From a virus, in the IMG/VR virus record IMGVR_UViG_3300044634_003261, positions 1 through 25,637 of that record: DNA of 25,637 bases; one strand, written 5' to 3'. The notes under the pieces were generated by a model that worked only from the letters and a program-made list of their open reading frames with translations, had not been told where the DNA came from and did no database searches. This document shows, piece after piece, positions 13,691 to 19,051 of the stretch. Made by a program: the position numbers and the translations under genes. The number at the start of each line of letters is the position of its first letter. Positions within the stretch are counted from its first letter, which is position 1.

Positions 13691-14161
13691 TTAGCTTTTC
13701 CATACATGATCCGGAGAAGTCTTCTCGTAGATCGCACTATTGCCTTCGTGTTCCCAGACTTCTACTTTCTGTACCCAGCAACGACCATAAGTTGACTCCT
13801 TAATATAATCATCGGCTACTTCAAAGCAAAAGTTTGCAAATTTCTCGATACCAACACCGTCTGCCATAATTACAAGTTCGATCATATCGCGTTTATCAAG
13901 TTCTTTAAACATATCGAGATCAGGGTCGGTACCTGAGACCACAGTCTTATGGTCGAACGTCTCTTCTAGTATATTCTTAAGCTCTTTAAGAGCTCCAAAG
14001 TCAACGACCCAGTTATTACTATCAAGCGAGCTACAGGTAAACCAGAACTTAGCTTGTAAACGATAACCGTGAATAAAACGGCAATGACTTTTAGCAAGCG
14101 GCTGTCTGAATGCACAGGAGCCGAGCGGTATAACCTTGGTAGAAACGTATCTGTTGCTCAT
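13691..14161 (-). CDS. queD: QueD-like 6-carboxy-tetrahydropterin synthase with altered zinc site
   Basis: QueD converts dihydroneopterin triphosphate to 6-carboxy-tetrahydropterin, the step before QueE. This 156-residue protein keeps the fold marks of the PTPS/QueD family: catalytic-type C27 three residues before HG (CRFIHGY, 27-33), VVDFGALK (52-59; family: VxDFxxLK), the pair D70-H71 in TFDHKTVV, and the terminal VEVWEHEG (family: VxVxET). The zinc site is unusual: the family AAH motif reads CAFRQ (16-20), so the first His is Phe18, and HGH reads HGY, so the last His is Tyr33. His26 and His31 remain. It is therefore either a divergent QueD with other ligands or an enzyme of altered chemistry. 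It is followed by queE, so pathway membership is well supported. Confidence 0.82.
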   Translation of the reverse strand: MSNRYVSTKVIPLGSCAFRQPLAKSHCRFIHGYRLQAKFWFTCSSLDSNNWVVDFGALKELKNILEETFDHKTVVSGTDPDLDMFKELDKRDMIELVIMADGVGIEKFANFCFEVADDYIKESTYGRCWVQKVEVWEHEGNSAIYEKTSPDHVWKS

Positions 14162-14184
14162 AATACGTATAGTAACGTATTATA
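14160..14184 (-). promoter_or_regulatory. inverted repeat and TATAAT box before queD
   Basis: ATAATACG (14160-14167) and CGTATTAT (14176-14183) form an 8-base perfect inverted repeat with an 8-base spacer. The left arm covers the queD start codon. On the minus strand TATAAT lies at 14179-14184, a consensus host sigma-70 -10 box, though I see no convincing -35. The arrangement suggests a promoter with an operator-like palindrome; this is inference. Confidence 0.35.
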
Positions 14185-14192
14185 GCTAAAAC

Positions 14193-14546
14193 TCAACTAA
14201 GTTCGTCTAGGTTTTTTTCAACCCATTTTAAAAGTACAGCTTCATCAATATCTGGCGGGCTACAGAGCATTGCATTGTTTCCTTCAACGTTACTATCAAA
14301 TAAGCTTTTTTGTAAAATTTTCTTTTCCTCTATATTTTCTATATTAAAGTAAATATTGGCACGTTTATCCTTTATTATAGTGTTGCCGGCTAGAATAGAA
14401 TGTATACTCTTTATGAACCTAAATGTGCCGACCTTATAATCATTGAGGTCATTTAAAAAATTCTGACGATTAATATCCGTTTTAAAATATACAAATATCG
14501 GTATGTCTTCACTTTTGTAAAGTTTGTTACGGTATTTTATATTCAC
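14193..14546 (-). CDS. hypothetical protein, 117 residues
   Basis: Not recognised. The product is rich in Asn, Ile and Lys with alternating strands and helices (IPIFVYFKTDINRQNFLNDL, TFRFIKSIHSIL, ANIYFNIENIEEKKIL), and has an acidic C-terminus (LLKWVEKNLDELS). It has no signal or membrane segment. The start is GTG at 14544-14546; no ATG offers a better beginning. AGTAAATA lies 4 bases upstream, in a 34-base gap shared with the divergent SleB gene, so it is likely a late gene. Confidence 0.68.
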   Translation of the reverse strand: MNIKYRNKLYKSEDIPIFVYFKTDINRQNFLNDLNDYKVGTFRFIKSIHSILAGNTIIKDKRANIYFNIENIEEKKILQKSLFDSNVEGNNAMLCSPPDIDEAVLLKWVEKNLDELS

Positions 14547-14550
14547 TTTC

Positions 14551-14574
14551 TATTTACTTATTTAAACATAAGTA
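14551..14574. promoter_or_regulatory. back-to-back late-promoter-like octamers
   Basis: The 34-base gap 14547-14580 between divergent genes holds AGTAAATA on the minus strand (14551-14558, 4 bases before the GTG at 14546) and CATAAGTA on the plus strand (14567-14574, 6 bases before the ATG at 14581). Having one motif per direction in so short a gap is the clearest positional support here for the motif being functional. Confidence 0.5.
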
Positions 14575-14580
14575 TAGTTA

Positions 14581-15102
14581 ATGCAATTATTAGAAAAAAG
14601 TAGATTTGATCAAAAATATAAATATATAATAGAGGCTATGGATATGCCACCACCAACCGTACATTTTAGTATGCCACCTGCATACGTACAATCTGTAGAC
14701 ACCTTTAAAGGGTATGCTCGAAGCGACGAAATGCGTCAGTTAGAGACAGTAGTTGCATGTTTAGTGTTAGAAGCAGGCGGGGAAGGGACAGTAGGGATGG
14801 AGGCTGTAAATGAAGTAATTCATAACAGATCAAAAAAGCAAAAAAAATCTCTTTATCAAATAGTAACTGCGCGTAAACAATTTTCATGCTTTAACGGGGG
14901 GGTATATGCAGCTGTACAACAAGCAAAAAAACATCCTAAGTGGACTGAAGCAACTCGTATACTTAGAAATGAATTAACTAACCATACGAGAGGCGCAGAT
15001 CACTATCACACTCTTTCAGTACGGCCGTCCTGGGGTAAAGAACTATTAAAGCGTGGTGCAAAAACAATAACGATTAAGCACCATATATTTTACCACTTTT
15101 AA
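14581..15102 (+). CDS. SleB-type cell wall hydrolase with capsid-targeting-like N-terminus
   Basis: A 173-residue peptidoglycan hydrolase of the SleB / Hydrolase_2 family (lytic-transglycosylase-like). The catalytic domain spans about 50-173: LVLEAGGEG with the catalytic Glu64, VNEVIHNRSKK (77-87), QFSCFNGG (100-107), WTEATRILRNEL, and GADHYHT near the end. These match SleB signatures (A.tIyaEArGEp, VA.vilNRv, QFsc..). There is no secretion signal or membrane segment. The N-terminus is instead MQLLEKSRFDQKYKYIIEA, with I-I-E at 16-18 followed by Ala, which fits prohead-protease cleavage, and then a Pro-rich linker. It could be an endolysin needing a holin, or an enzyme carried inside the virion. 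CATAAGTA 6 bases upstream supports late expression. Confidence 0.85.
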   Translation: MQLLEKSRFDQKYKYIIEAMDMPPPTVHFSMPPAYVQSVDTFKGYARSDEMRQLETVVACLVLEAGGEGTVGMEAVNEVIHNRSKKQKKSLYQIVTARKQFSCFNGGVYAAVQQAKKHPKWTEATRILRNELTNHTRGADHYHTLSVRPSWGKELLKRGAKTITIKHHIFYHF

Positions 15103-15459
15103 TTAACTCTCTACTTCTGTTTGAGCAGGATTAATTCTATCAACTATATCGGTAAGCTGTTGCTGTTTTTCTAAAGCGTTTTGAATTGTTACCTTGTCGT
15201 TGAACACAGACTTGTCAGCTGCATCTAAAGAGTCGGGAGAAATAACTAACGCTCTTTGTACTAAGTCTATAAGATTTCTTAATCCTTCTGACGAGACCGG
15301 TTTGGGTACTTCTACTGGAGCAGCGGGGGCAGGAGCGGCTGGGGCTGGGGCTGCGTCAGGGGGAGGATTACCGCCGGTTTGATCTAAACCCGGAGTGGGG
15401 GGTGCTTCAGACAAAATCTTAGTGTATACCTCGTTAACTAGTGTATCAAATTTTTTCAT
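15103..15459 (-). CDS. small candidate head protein, Pro/Ala-rich, with capsid-targeting N-terminus
   Basis: A 118-residue protein with no recognised family. The N-terminus MKKFDTLVNEVYTKILSE is an amphipathic helix ending in L-S-E at 16-18 followed by Ala, close in style to the T4 peptide MKTYQEFIAE. Residues 19-55 are rich in Pro and Ala (repeated APAAP), and 57-118 are helical (LRNLIDLVQRAL, VTIQNALEKQQQLTDIV). After cleavage a Pro/Ala arm plus helices would remain, as expected of a small internal or decoration protein. It begins in a four-base overlap with the preceding 97-residue gene and is convergent with SleB, with adjacent stops. Confidence 0.72.
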   Translation of the reverse strand: MKKFDTLVNEVYTKILSEAPPTPGLDQTGGNPPPDAAPAPAAPAPAAPVEVPKPVSSEGLRNLIDLVQRALVISPDSLDAADKSVFNDKVTIQNALEKQQQLTDIVDRINPAQTEVES

Positions 15460-15749
15460 GAGGCTTTACCTGCTATAATAGCTTTTAATTGATTAATTTC
15501 TGCTTCTTGAGCTGGTTGACTGTTTTTATTAGCAGCTCGCGTGGTCATTATAGCGGTTAATTTTGCTTGAGCCGCTTTTTTATTAGCATCAAGTACTTTC
15601 GGATCTACGGCTTGGGTTTGAGTCGGCCGGGTGCCTGGATTAGCACCAGACATAGTAGCTGTTGTAGGCTGACCACTTAAATTCGTATACTCTTCAGCAA
15701 TTCTTAAAAACTTGCTATTAGCTTTAACTTTTTCGTAAATAGGATCCAT
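15456..15749 (-). CDS. small candidate head protein with capsid-targeting N-terminus
   Basis: A 97-residue protein of no known family. The N-terminus MDPIYEKVKANSKFLRIAE ends in I-A-E at 17-19. A Thr/Gly/Pro-rich middle follows (TNLSGQPTTATMSGANPG), then two alanine-rich helices (LDANKKAAQAKLTAIM and EAEINQLKAIIAG). No membrane segment is present. AGTAAATA lies 7 bases upstream, and a further perfect TATAAATA lies about 200 bases upstream. It is coupled by ATGA to the next leftward gene, another candidate of the same type. Confidence 0.7.
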   Translation of the reverse strand: MDPIYEKVKANSKFLRIAEEYTNLSGQPTTATMSGANPGTRPTQTQAVDPKVLDANKKAAQAKLTAIMTTRAANKNSQPAQEAEINQLKAIIAGKAS

Positions 15750-15756
15750 TTGCTAT

Positions 15757-15764
15757 TATTTACT
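15757..15764 (-). promoter_or_regulatory. late-promoter-like octamer AGTAAATA
   Basis: AGTAAATA on the minus strand ends 7 bases before the ATG at 15749. The following ATAG is shared with the motif before the 8447 gene (AAATAATAG in both), although the two genes are on opposite strands and code for unrelated bodies behind similar N-termini. Confidence 0.45.
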
Positions 15765-15778
15765 ACGTTACAACAAAT

Positions 15779-15859
15779 TTAAACAAACAAAGTTGATTTT
15801 TTTAAATCCGAACTATATAATACATCGGGGGTAGAAAGACGAGGCTTATATAAATTCAT
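15779..15859 (-). CDS. possible 26-residue small ORF
   Basis: In the largest gap an ATG at 15857-15859 opens 26 codons starting MNLYKPRLSTPDVLYSSDL and ending in LFV before TAA. An in-frame stop lies just upstream, so it is not the end of a longer gene. Its ATG lies in the loop of the AT-rich hairpin. It may be a leader peptide or chance. There is no supporting ribosome-binding site. Confidence 0.2.
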   Translation of the reverse strand: MNLYKPRLSTPDVLYSSDLKKSTLFV

Positions 15860-15869
15860 AAATTTATAT
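15848..15869. repeat. AT-rich perfect inverted repeat
   Basis: ATATAAATT and AATTTATAT form a 9-base perfect stem around a four-base loop (CATA). Neither strand has a T-run directly after it, so it is not an obvious terminator. It may be an operator or a structure in the leader RNA of the small head-protein genes. Confidence 0.5.
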
Positions 15870-15947
15870 CATCGTATTATAAGGGGCGCCCGTTTTCTTT
15901 GTATACTTTTAATAGGTTCGCTTCGCTCACCTTAATCCACTTACGTA

Positions 15948-15955
15948 TATTTATA
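15948..15955 (-). promoter_or_regulatory. perfect T4-type late promoter TATAAATA
   Basis: The minus strand reads TATAAATA exactly, the T4 late promoter consensus recognised by gp55-RNA polymerase. It lies in the intergenic gap, 28 bases after the stop of the 15983-16444 gene and about 200 bases before the next ATG at 15749. Transcription from here would give a long untranslated leader. Confidence 0.5.
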
Positions 15956-15982
15956 TAATATATATATCTCGGGACGGATATG

Positions 15983-16444
15983 TTAAAAGGGAAAGGTTAG
16001 CTTGATTCCGTGCTTTTCGAAAAAAGACTTCATCTTGCGAGTAGAAAATCTATTAAAATCAAAGTTATATCGGCAATCTCTGATTAATAGGGAGAGTTCT
16101 TCACCGCTACCACCACTCTGCTTCAAACAATTAAACTCTAGAGTATTGGTGTAAACTATAACTGGAAACACCTTGCATATCTTTGCAAGAGCTTTTGGAA
16201 ACCTAATTCCTAGGTTAACATTCGAATCGATATAAAATATAACATTCTTACGGTTATCGCTATCCTTAAAACAATTAATCAGGCGATTTAAAGTATGATA
16301 CAGGTATAACTTGTCACTATCTTTATCTTTAATCTCAAGCCCGTATATTTGCGTCAAATCTTGGTAATAGCATTTTTCAATTTCAGCAGCAAAGGACTCA
16401 GCGTCCACCACTGTCAGACCGAGTGCTATTTTCTGTATACGCAT
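15983..16444 (-). CDS. hypothetical protein, 153 residues
   Basis: Not recognised. The product starts MRIQKIALGLTVVDAESFAAEI, has a strand VIFYIDSNVNLGIRFPKAL and another (FPVIVYTNTLEF), and ends in a basic segment FNRFSTRKMKSFFEKHGIKLTF. The alternating strand and helix order with a DSN after the second strand looks like an alpha/beta (Rossmann- or PIN-like) fold, but no catalytic motif is certain. I use the ATG at 16442-16444; a GTG one codon earlier is possible. The start lies 47 bases inside the upstream GIY-YIG gene, an unusually long overlap for this window. Confidence 0.68.
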   Translation of the reverse strand: MRIQKIALGLTVVDAESFAAEIEKCYYQDLTQIYGLEIKDKDSDKLYLYHTLNRLINCFKDSDNRKNVIFYIDSNVNLGIRFPKALAKICKVFPVIVYTNTLEFNCLKQSGGSGEELSLLIRDCRYNFDFNRFSTRKMKSFFEKHGIKLTFPF

Positions 16445-16898
16445 CACTCTTTATTGTAGCTTCTAATCTGGATTGTTCAAGTAGTTTCTTTAGTAAAGCA
16501 TCAGGCGCTCTACCTATTCTACAGTTAATAATACCATTGTAAAACCCTTCTTTAAGAAGCACATCATTATCAAATTGTTTTTTAGCTTCATAGTAAGCCA
16601 GCTCAAACTTACTATCACAAAGCCATACTATTTCAAACGTAAATTTGTCTTTACCTATAGCCTGGATATCAGCGTTTAAGTCATTAGACGAAGACATATA
16701 GGTCTTCCAATCAGTCTCAATATCAAAATGGCGTTTATTCTTTTTACCCTTTAATGGTTTAAGCTTTTTAACAGACTTCATCTGTTTCTTACCAATATAC
16801 CGCTTTTTATTTACAGTATTAGTAATAACGTAAATAAAACCGTAAGGTAAATTACCTTCTTCAATAGTAAGCTTAGTAGTCCAGTGGCCGAGATCCAT
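16398..16898 (-). CDS. GIY-YIG family nuclease-like protein
   Basis: A basic 166-residue protein with the GIY-YIG core: GFIYVITN at 20-27 (the GIY strand, with Phe for Ile), KRYIGKKQ at 32-39 (YIG strand), the catalytic-type glutamate E104 in AYYEAKKQF, and the Asn of FYNGIIN (119-125). A lysine-rich insertion (41-57) would contact DNA. GIY-YIG enzymes cut one or two DNA strands. Free-standing copies in T4-like phages include homing endonucleases (Seg) and the host-DNA-degrading endonuclease II. Unlike the mobile copies, this one sits in an ordinary operon with AATAAGTA 6 bases upstream. It ends 47 bases inside the next gene. Whether it is a homing or a housekeeping nuclease is open. Confidence 0.7.
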   Translation of the reverse strand: MDLGHWTTKLTIEEGNLPYGFIYVITNTVNKKRYIGKKQMKSVKKLKPLKGKKNKRHFDIETDWKTYMSSSNDLNADIQAIGKDKFTFEIVWLCDSKFELAYYEAKKQFDNDVLLKEGFYNGIINCRIGRAPDALLKKLLEQSRLEATIKSDAYTENSTRSDSGGR

Positions 16899-16904
16899 TA
16901 ACCC

Positions 16905-16912
16905 TACTTATT
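16905..16912 (-). promoter_or_regulatory. late-promoter-like octamer AATAAGTA
   Basis: AATAAGTA on the minus strand ends 6 bases before the ATG of the GIY-YIG gene and touches the stop codon of the upstream small head-protein gene. Same degenerate form as the other sites; function inferred. Confidence 0.4.
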
Positions 16913-17159
16913 ACATGCCTGGAGGTGTTCTACGGATAACCTTACCCTTTTTAAAACCTGGTGGTTTAAACTTAGATCCAGGAGGGGTAAACTTGTTTTT
17001 TTGTTTAGAGCCAAATAAGTTCCGGGCATCTCCTGGAGCGTAAAAGTCCCCACTTTGCCCTATCTGAAAAGCATGAGCTTGACCTGCACCAAAAGCACCT
17101 GCAGAAGTGTTACCCATATCTTCAAGTAAAGCGAGTATTCTTTTATCAAAATTTTTCAT
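16911..17159 (-). CDS. small Gly/Pro-rich candidate head protein with capsid-targeting N-terminus
   Basis: An 82-residue protein of no recognised family. MKNFDKRILALLE is an amphipathic helix ending in L-L-E at 11-13, closely like the T4 capsid-targeting peptide MKTYQEFIAE. The middle (NTSAGAFGAGQAHAFQIG) is Gly/Ala-rich, then SGDFYAPGDARN, and the basic C-terminus carries three PPG units (FTPPGSKF, FKPPGFKKGK, RTPPGM). A small basic Pro/Gly-rich tail suits DNA or capsid binding inside the head. CGTAAGTA lies 25 bases upstream. The gene is divergent from uvsY. Confidence 0.7.
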   Translation of the reverse strand: MKNFDKRILALLEDMGNTSAGAFGAGQAHAFQIGQSGDFYAPGDARNLFGSKQKNKFTPPGSKFKPPGFKKGKVIRRTPPGM

Positions 17160-17174
17160 GTTGAATATTATCTA

Positions 17175-17192
17175 AAGTATACTATACTTACG
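17175..17192 (-). promoter_or_regulatory. palindrome plus late-promoter-like octamer CGTAAGTA
   Basis: AAGTATA and TATACTT (17175-17181 and 17183-17189) form a perfect inverted repeat around one base. The right arm overlaps CGTAAGTA on the minus strand (17185-17192), 25 bases before the small head-protein start. It lies in the 42-base divergent gap with uvsY and could serve as an operator for both directions. Function is inferred. Confidence 0.38.
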
Positions 17193-17201
17193 GTGTTAAT
17201 T

Positions 17202-17603
17202 ATGGAACTACCAGATTACGATACATTATTTATTAATTACCAGACTGAAATACTGGGAGATATTAAAGTGGATGAGCTATCTTTAAAGGATAAAGCCATG
17301 CTCGTGCCTGTAATTAAGCACAAGTGGGTCGCTCGTTTAATGACGCATAAAGATCAGATACGTAGACTGATTAACGCTAAGAAAGCAGCAATTAAAAAGT
17401 GTACTGCAGATGTACCGGTTGCATTGAGTAAGCAAGCTCTAGAACAGTCCGCATTAAATGATCCCACTGTAGCTAAGCTTGATGAAAGTATTGAAAAGCT
17501 TAAAATTATTATCGAATACCTGGAGAAAGTAGAAAAACTTACGGGCTCGTTAACCTTCGATTGCAAAAACGTAATTGACTTACAGAAACTTGAAACCACG
17601 TAA
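17202..17603 (+). CDS. uvsY: UvsY-like recombination mediator
   Basis: UvsY loads the UvsX recombinase onto gp32-covered single-stranded DNA in T4 recombination-dependent replication. This 133-residue, highly charged, helical protein matches T4 UvsY (137 residues) in layout: an N-terminal segment ILGDIKVDELSLKDKAMLVPVIKHKWVARL (T4: KLQYEAANNVMLYSKWL), a Lys/Arg-rich helix with IRRLINAKKAAIKK, then DPTVAKLDESIEKLKIIIEYLEKV (T4: DVLKVDTSLQYWGILLDFC) and NVIDLQKLE (T4: KHIQDMRAFE). The ATG at 17202 is preferred; an in-frame GTG lies 9 bases earlier. It is directly followed by uvsW, as in T4 where the two genes are neighbours. Confidence 0.8.
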   Translation: MELPDYDTLFINYQTEILGDIKVDELSLKDKAMLVPVIKHKWVARLMTHKDQIRRLINAKKAAIKKCTADVPVALSKQALEQSALNDPTVAKLDESIEKLKIIIEYLEKVEKLTGSLTFDCKNVIDLQKLETT

Positions 17604-19051
17604 TGAAGGTAAGCTTTGAATATGATTCTAAGAGAAAAGAGGTAAAGATAGTCTCAGACTACCTCAACAATATTAAAGAGCGGTTCTCTGTAAAGAATCC
17701 CGGGGCTCGGTTTAATCGTTACTCGCGTTTTATGCCCCAACGCATTTATGCTATAACCCCGCAAGGGTATTGCGGTATTGGCTTGGTACCAGAAATTGTT
17801 AAGTTTCTTAATAGTCAAACTATACCGTTTGAAATAACGATGAACAATGAGCTGATTTCAGCACTTGAGCAATTACGCTTTCAGGTATTAAATAAAGAGG
17901 TACTTAAGAGTGAGTATGCCTTGAGAGACTATCAAGAAGAAGCTGTCAATAAAGCTTTAACATTTGGTCACGGTATAATCGAGCTTGCTACCGGTGGCGG
18001 TAAGACATTTATTATTGCAAATCTCGTTTACACTGCTACTCAAGTAATGAGTAATAAGGAGCGAGTATTAATTGTAGTACCTGACATTGGTCTTGTTGAG
18101 CAGACCTATAAAGATTTTATTAGTTACAACTATCCGATGGATACCGTAACTAAGTGGTCAGGTAATAATGAGATTGATACTAATGCCCAGGTTATTATAG
18201 CCAATATGGGTATTTTGCAAAGCGAGAAATCAGATCTGAGTTGGTTTAAAGAAGTCGGTATGCTAATTGTAGACGAATGTCATAAGCTTCGTAGAGGTAA
18301 CAAAGTTAATAAACTTATTGATAAAATACCTACTTTAAGACGTTTTGGCTTTACAGGCACTTTACCGGAAAGCGATATTGATACCTGGAACATTAATAAC
18401 TTTATCGGCCCGGTTATTTTTAAAAGAACTACTACCAATTTAAGAGAAGCTGCTGGGGGAGAGTACATAGCTAATGCCCAGGCCCTTGCAGTACACTTAG
18501 AGTACGGTATTAAACCTGACTATACTGCAGTTGCAGCATCTCAACGCTATTTAACAGAATTAGACTTTATACATAATAACAAGTTTCGGTATATGGTTAT
18601 AAAGAACATAGTTAATAAGCTTAAGAACAACTGTCTTATTCTTGTGGACCATATTATTCATGGAGATAATATGTTTAAAGAGTTATCTGCATTAAGTGAT
18701 AAGCAAGTATATTTTATACAAGGAAGTGTTGAGGTAGAAGAACGTAGAAAGATACAGCAACTAATGGAGACCAATAACGATGTTGTATGTATTGCAATAA
18801 GCAAGATATTCTCTACTGGCATTTCTATAAAAAACATACATTATATTATGTTTGCAGCAGGTGGTAAGTCTAAGATTAAAACTTTACAGTCTATCGGTCG
18901 TGGTCTACGTGTTCATGAGAACAAGGATGTACTCACTATAATCGACCTGGTAGATGAATTAATTTATGGCGGAAAACACTTCGACAAACGCAAAGAATTC
19001 TATGACCTTGAAAAAATCCAAGTCAGCGACAAGATTATCACCGAAACCTAA
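17603..19051 (+). CDS. uvsW: UvsW-like DNA/RNA helicase
   Basis: UvsW unwinds R-loops and branched DNA and helps shift T4 from origin-dependent to recombination-dependent replication. The 482-residue superfamily 2 protein has an N-terminal domain (1-105), the Q-like RDYQEEAV at 108-115, Walker A ATGGGKT at 129-135, the DECH box at 224-227 within LIVDECHKL, TGTLPE at 251-256 (motif III) and QSIGRGLR at 429-436 (motif VI). T4 UvsW is 503 residues, so the length is normal. It starts one base-overlap after uvsY (TAATG). Its last 86 bases are shared with the annotated start of the sigma-factor gene. Confidence 0.92.
   Translation: MKVSFEYDSKRKEVKIVSDYLNNIKERFSVKNPGARFNRYSRFMPQRIYAITPQGYCGIGLVPEIVKFLNSQTIPFEITMNNELISALEQLRFQVLNKEVLKSEYALRDYQEEAVNKALTFGHGIIELATGGGKTFIIANLVYTATQVMSNKERVLIVVPDIGLVEQTYKDFISYNYPMDTVTKWSGNNEIDTNAQVIIANMGILQSEKSDLSWFKEVGMLIVDECHKLRRGNKVNKLIDKIPTLRRFGFTGTLPESDIDTWNINNFIGPVIFKRTTTNLREAAGGEYIANAQALAVHLEYGIKPDYTAVAASQRYLTELDFIHNNKFRYMVIKNIVNKLKNNCLILVDHIIHGDNMFKELSALSDKQVYFIQGSVEVEERRKIQQLMETNNDVVCIAISKIFSTGISIKNIHYIMFAAGGKSKIKTLQSIGRGLRVHENKDVLTIIDLVDELIYGGKHFDKRKEFYDLEKIQVSDKIITET

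Larger units (their letters stand above)
15750..15982. other. largest intergenic gap, likely late regulatory leader
   Basis: This 233-base stretch lies between two leftward genes. From the upstream (right) end it holds a perfect T4-like late promoter, a GC-rich GGGCGCCC palindrome near 15884, a 22-base AT-rich hairpin at 15848-15869, a possible 26-codon ORF and the proximal AGTAAATA. I see no tRNA. It may be a long mRNA leader or encode a small RNA. Confidence 0.5.

Noticed and set aside
15914-15935. GGTTCGCTTCGCTCACC resembling a tRNA T-arm
   Set aside because: There is no five-base T stem around it and no acceptor, anticodon arm or 3' end nearby on either strand.
16398-16898. GIY-YIG protein as a mobile homing endonuclease
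   Set aside because: It lies in a normal operon with overlaps and a promoter-like motif and does not interrupt a gene; no intron or flanking repeat is seen, so I did not call a mobile element.
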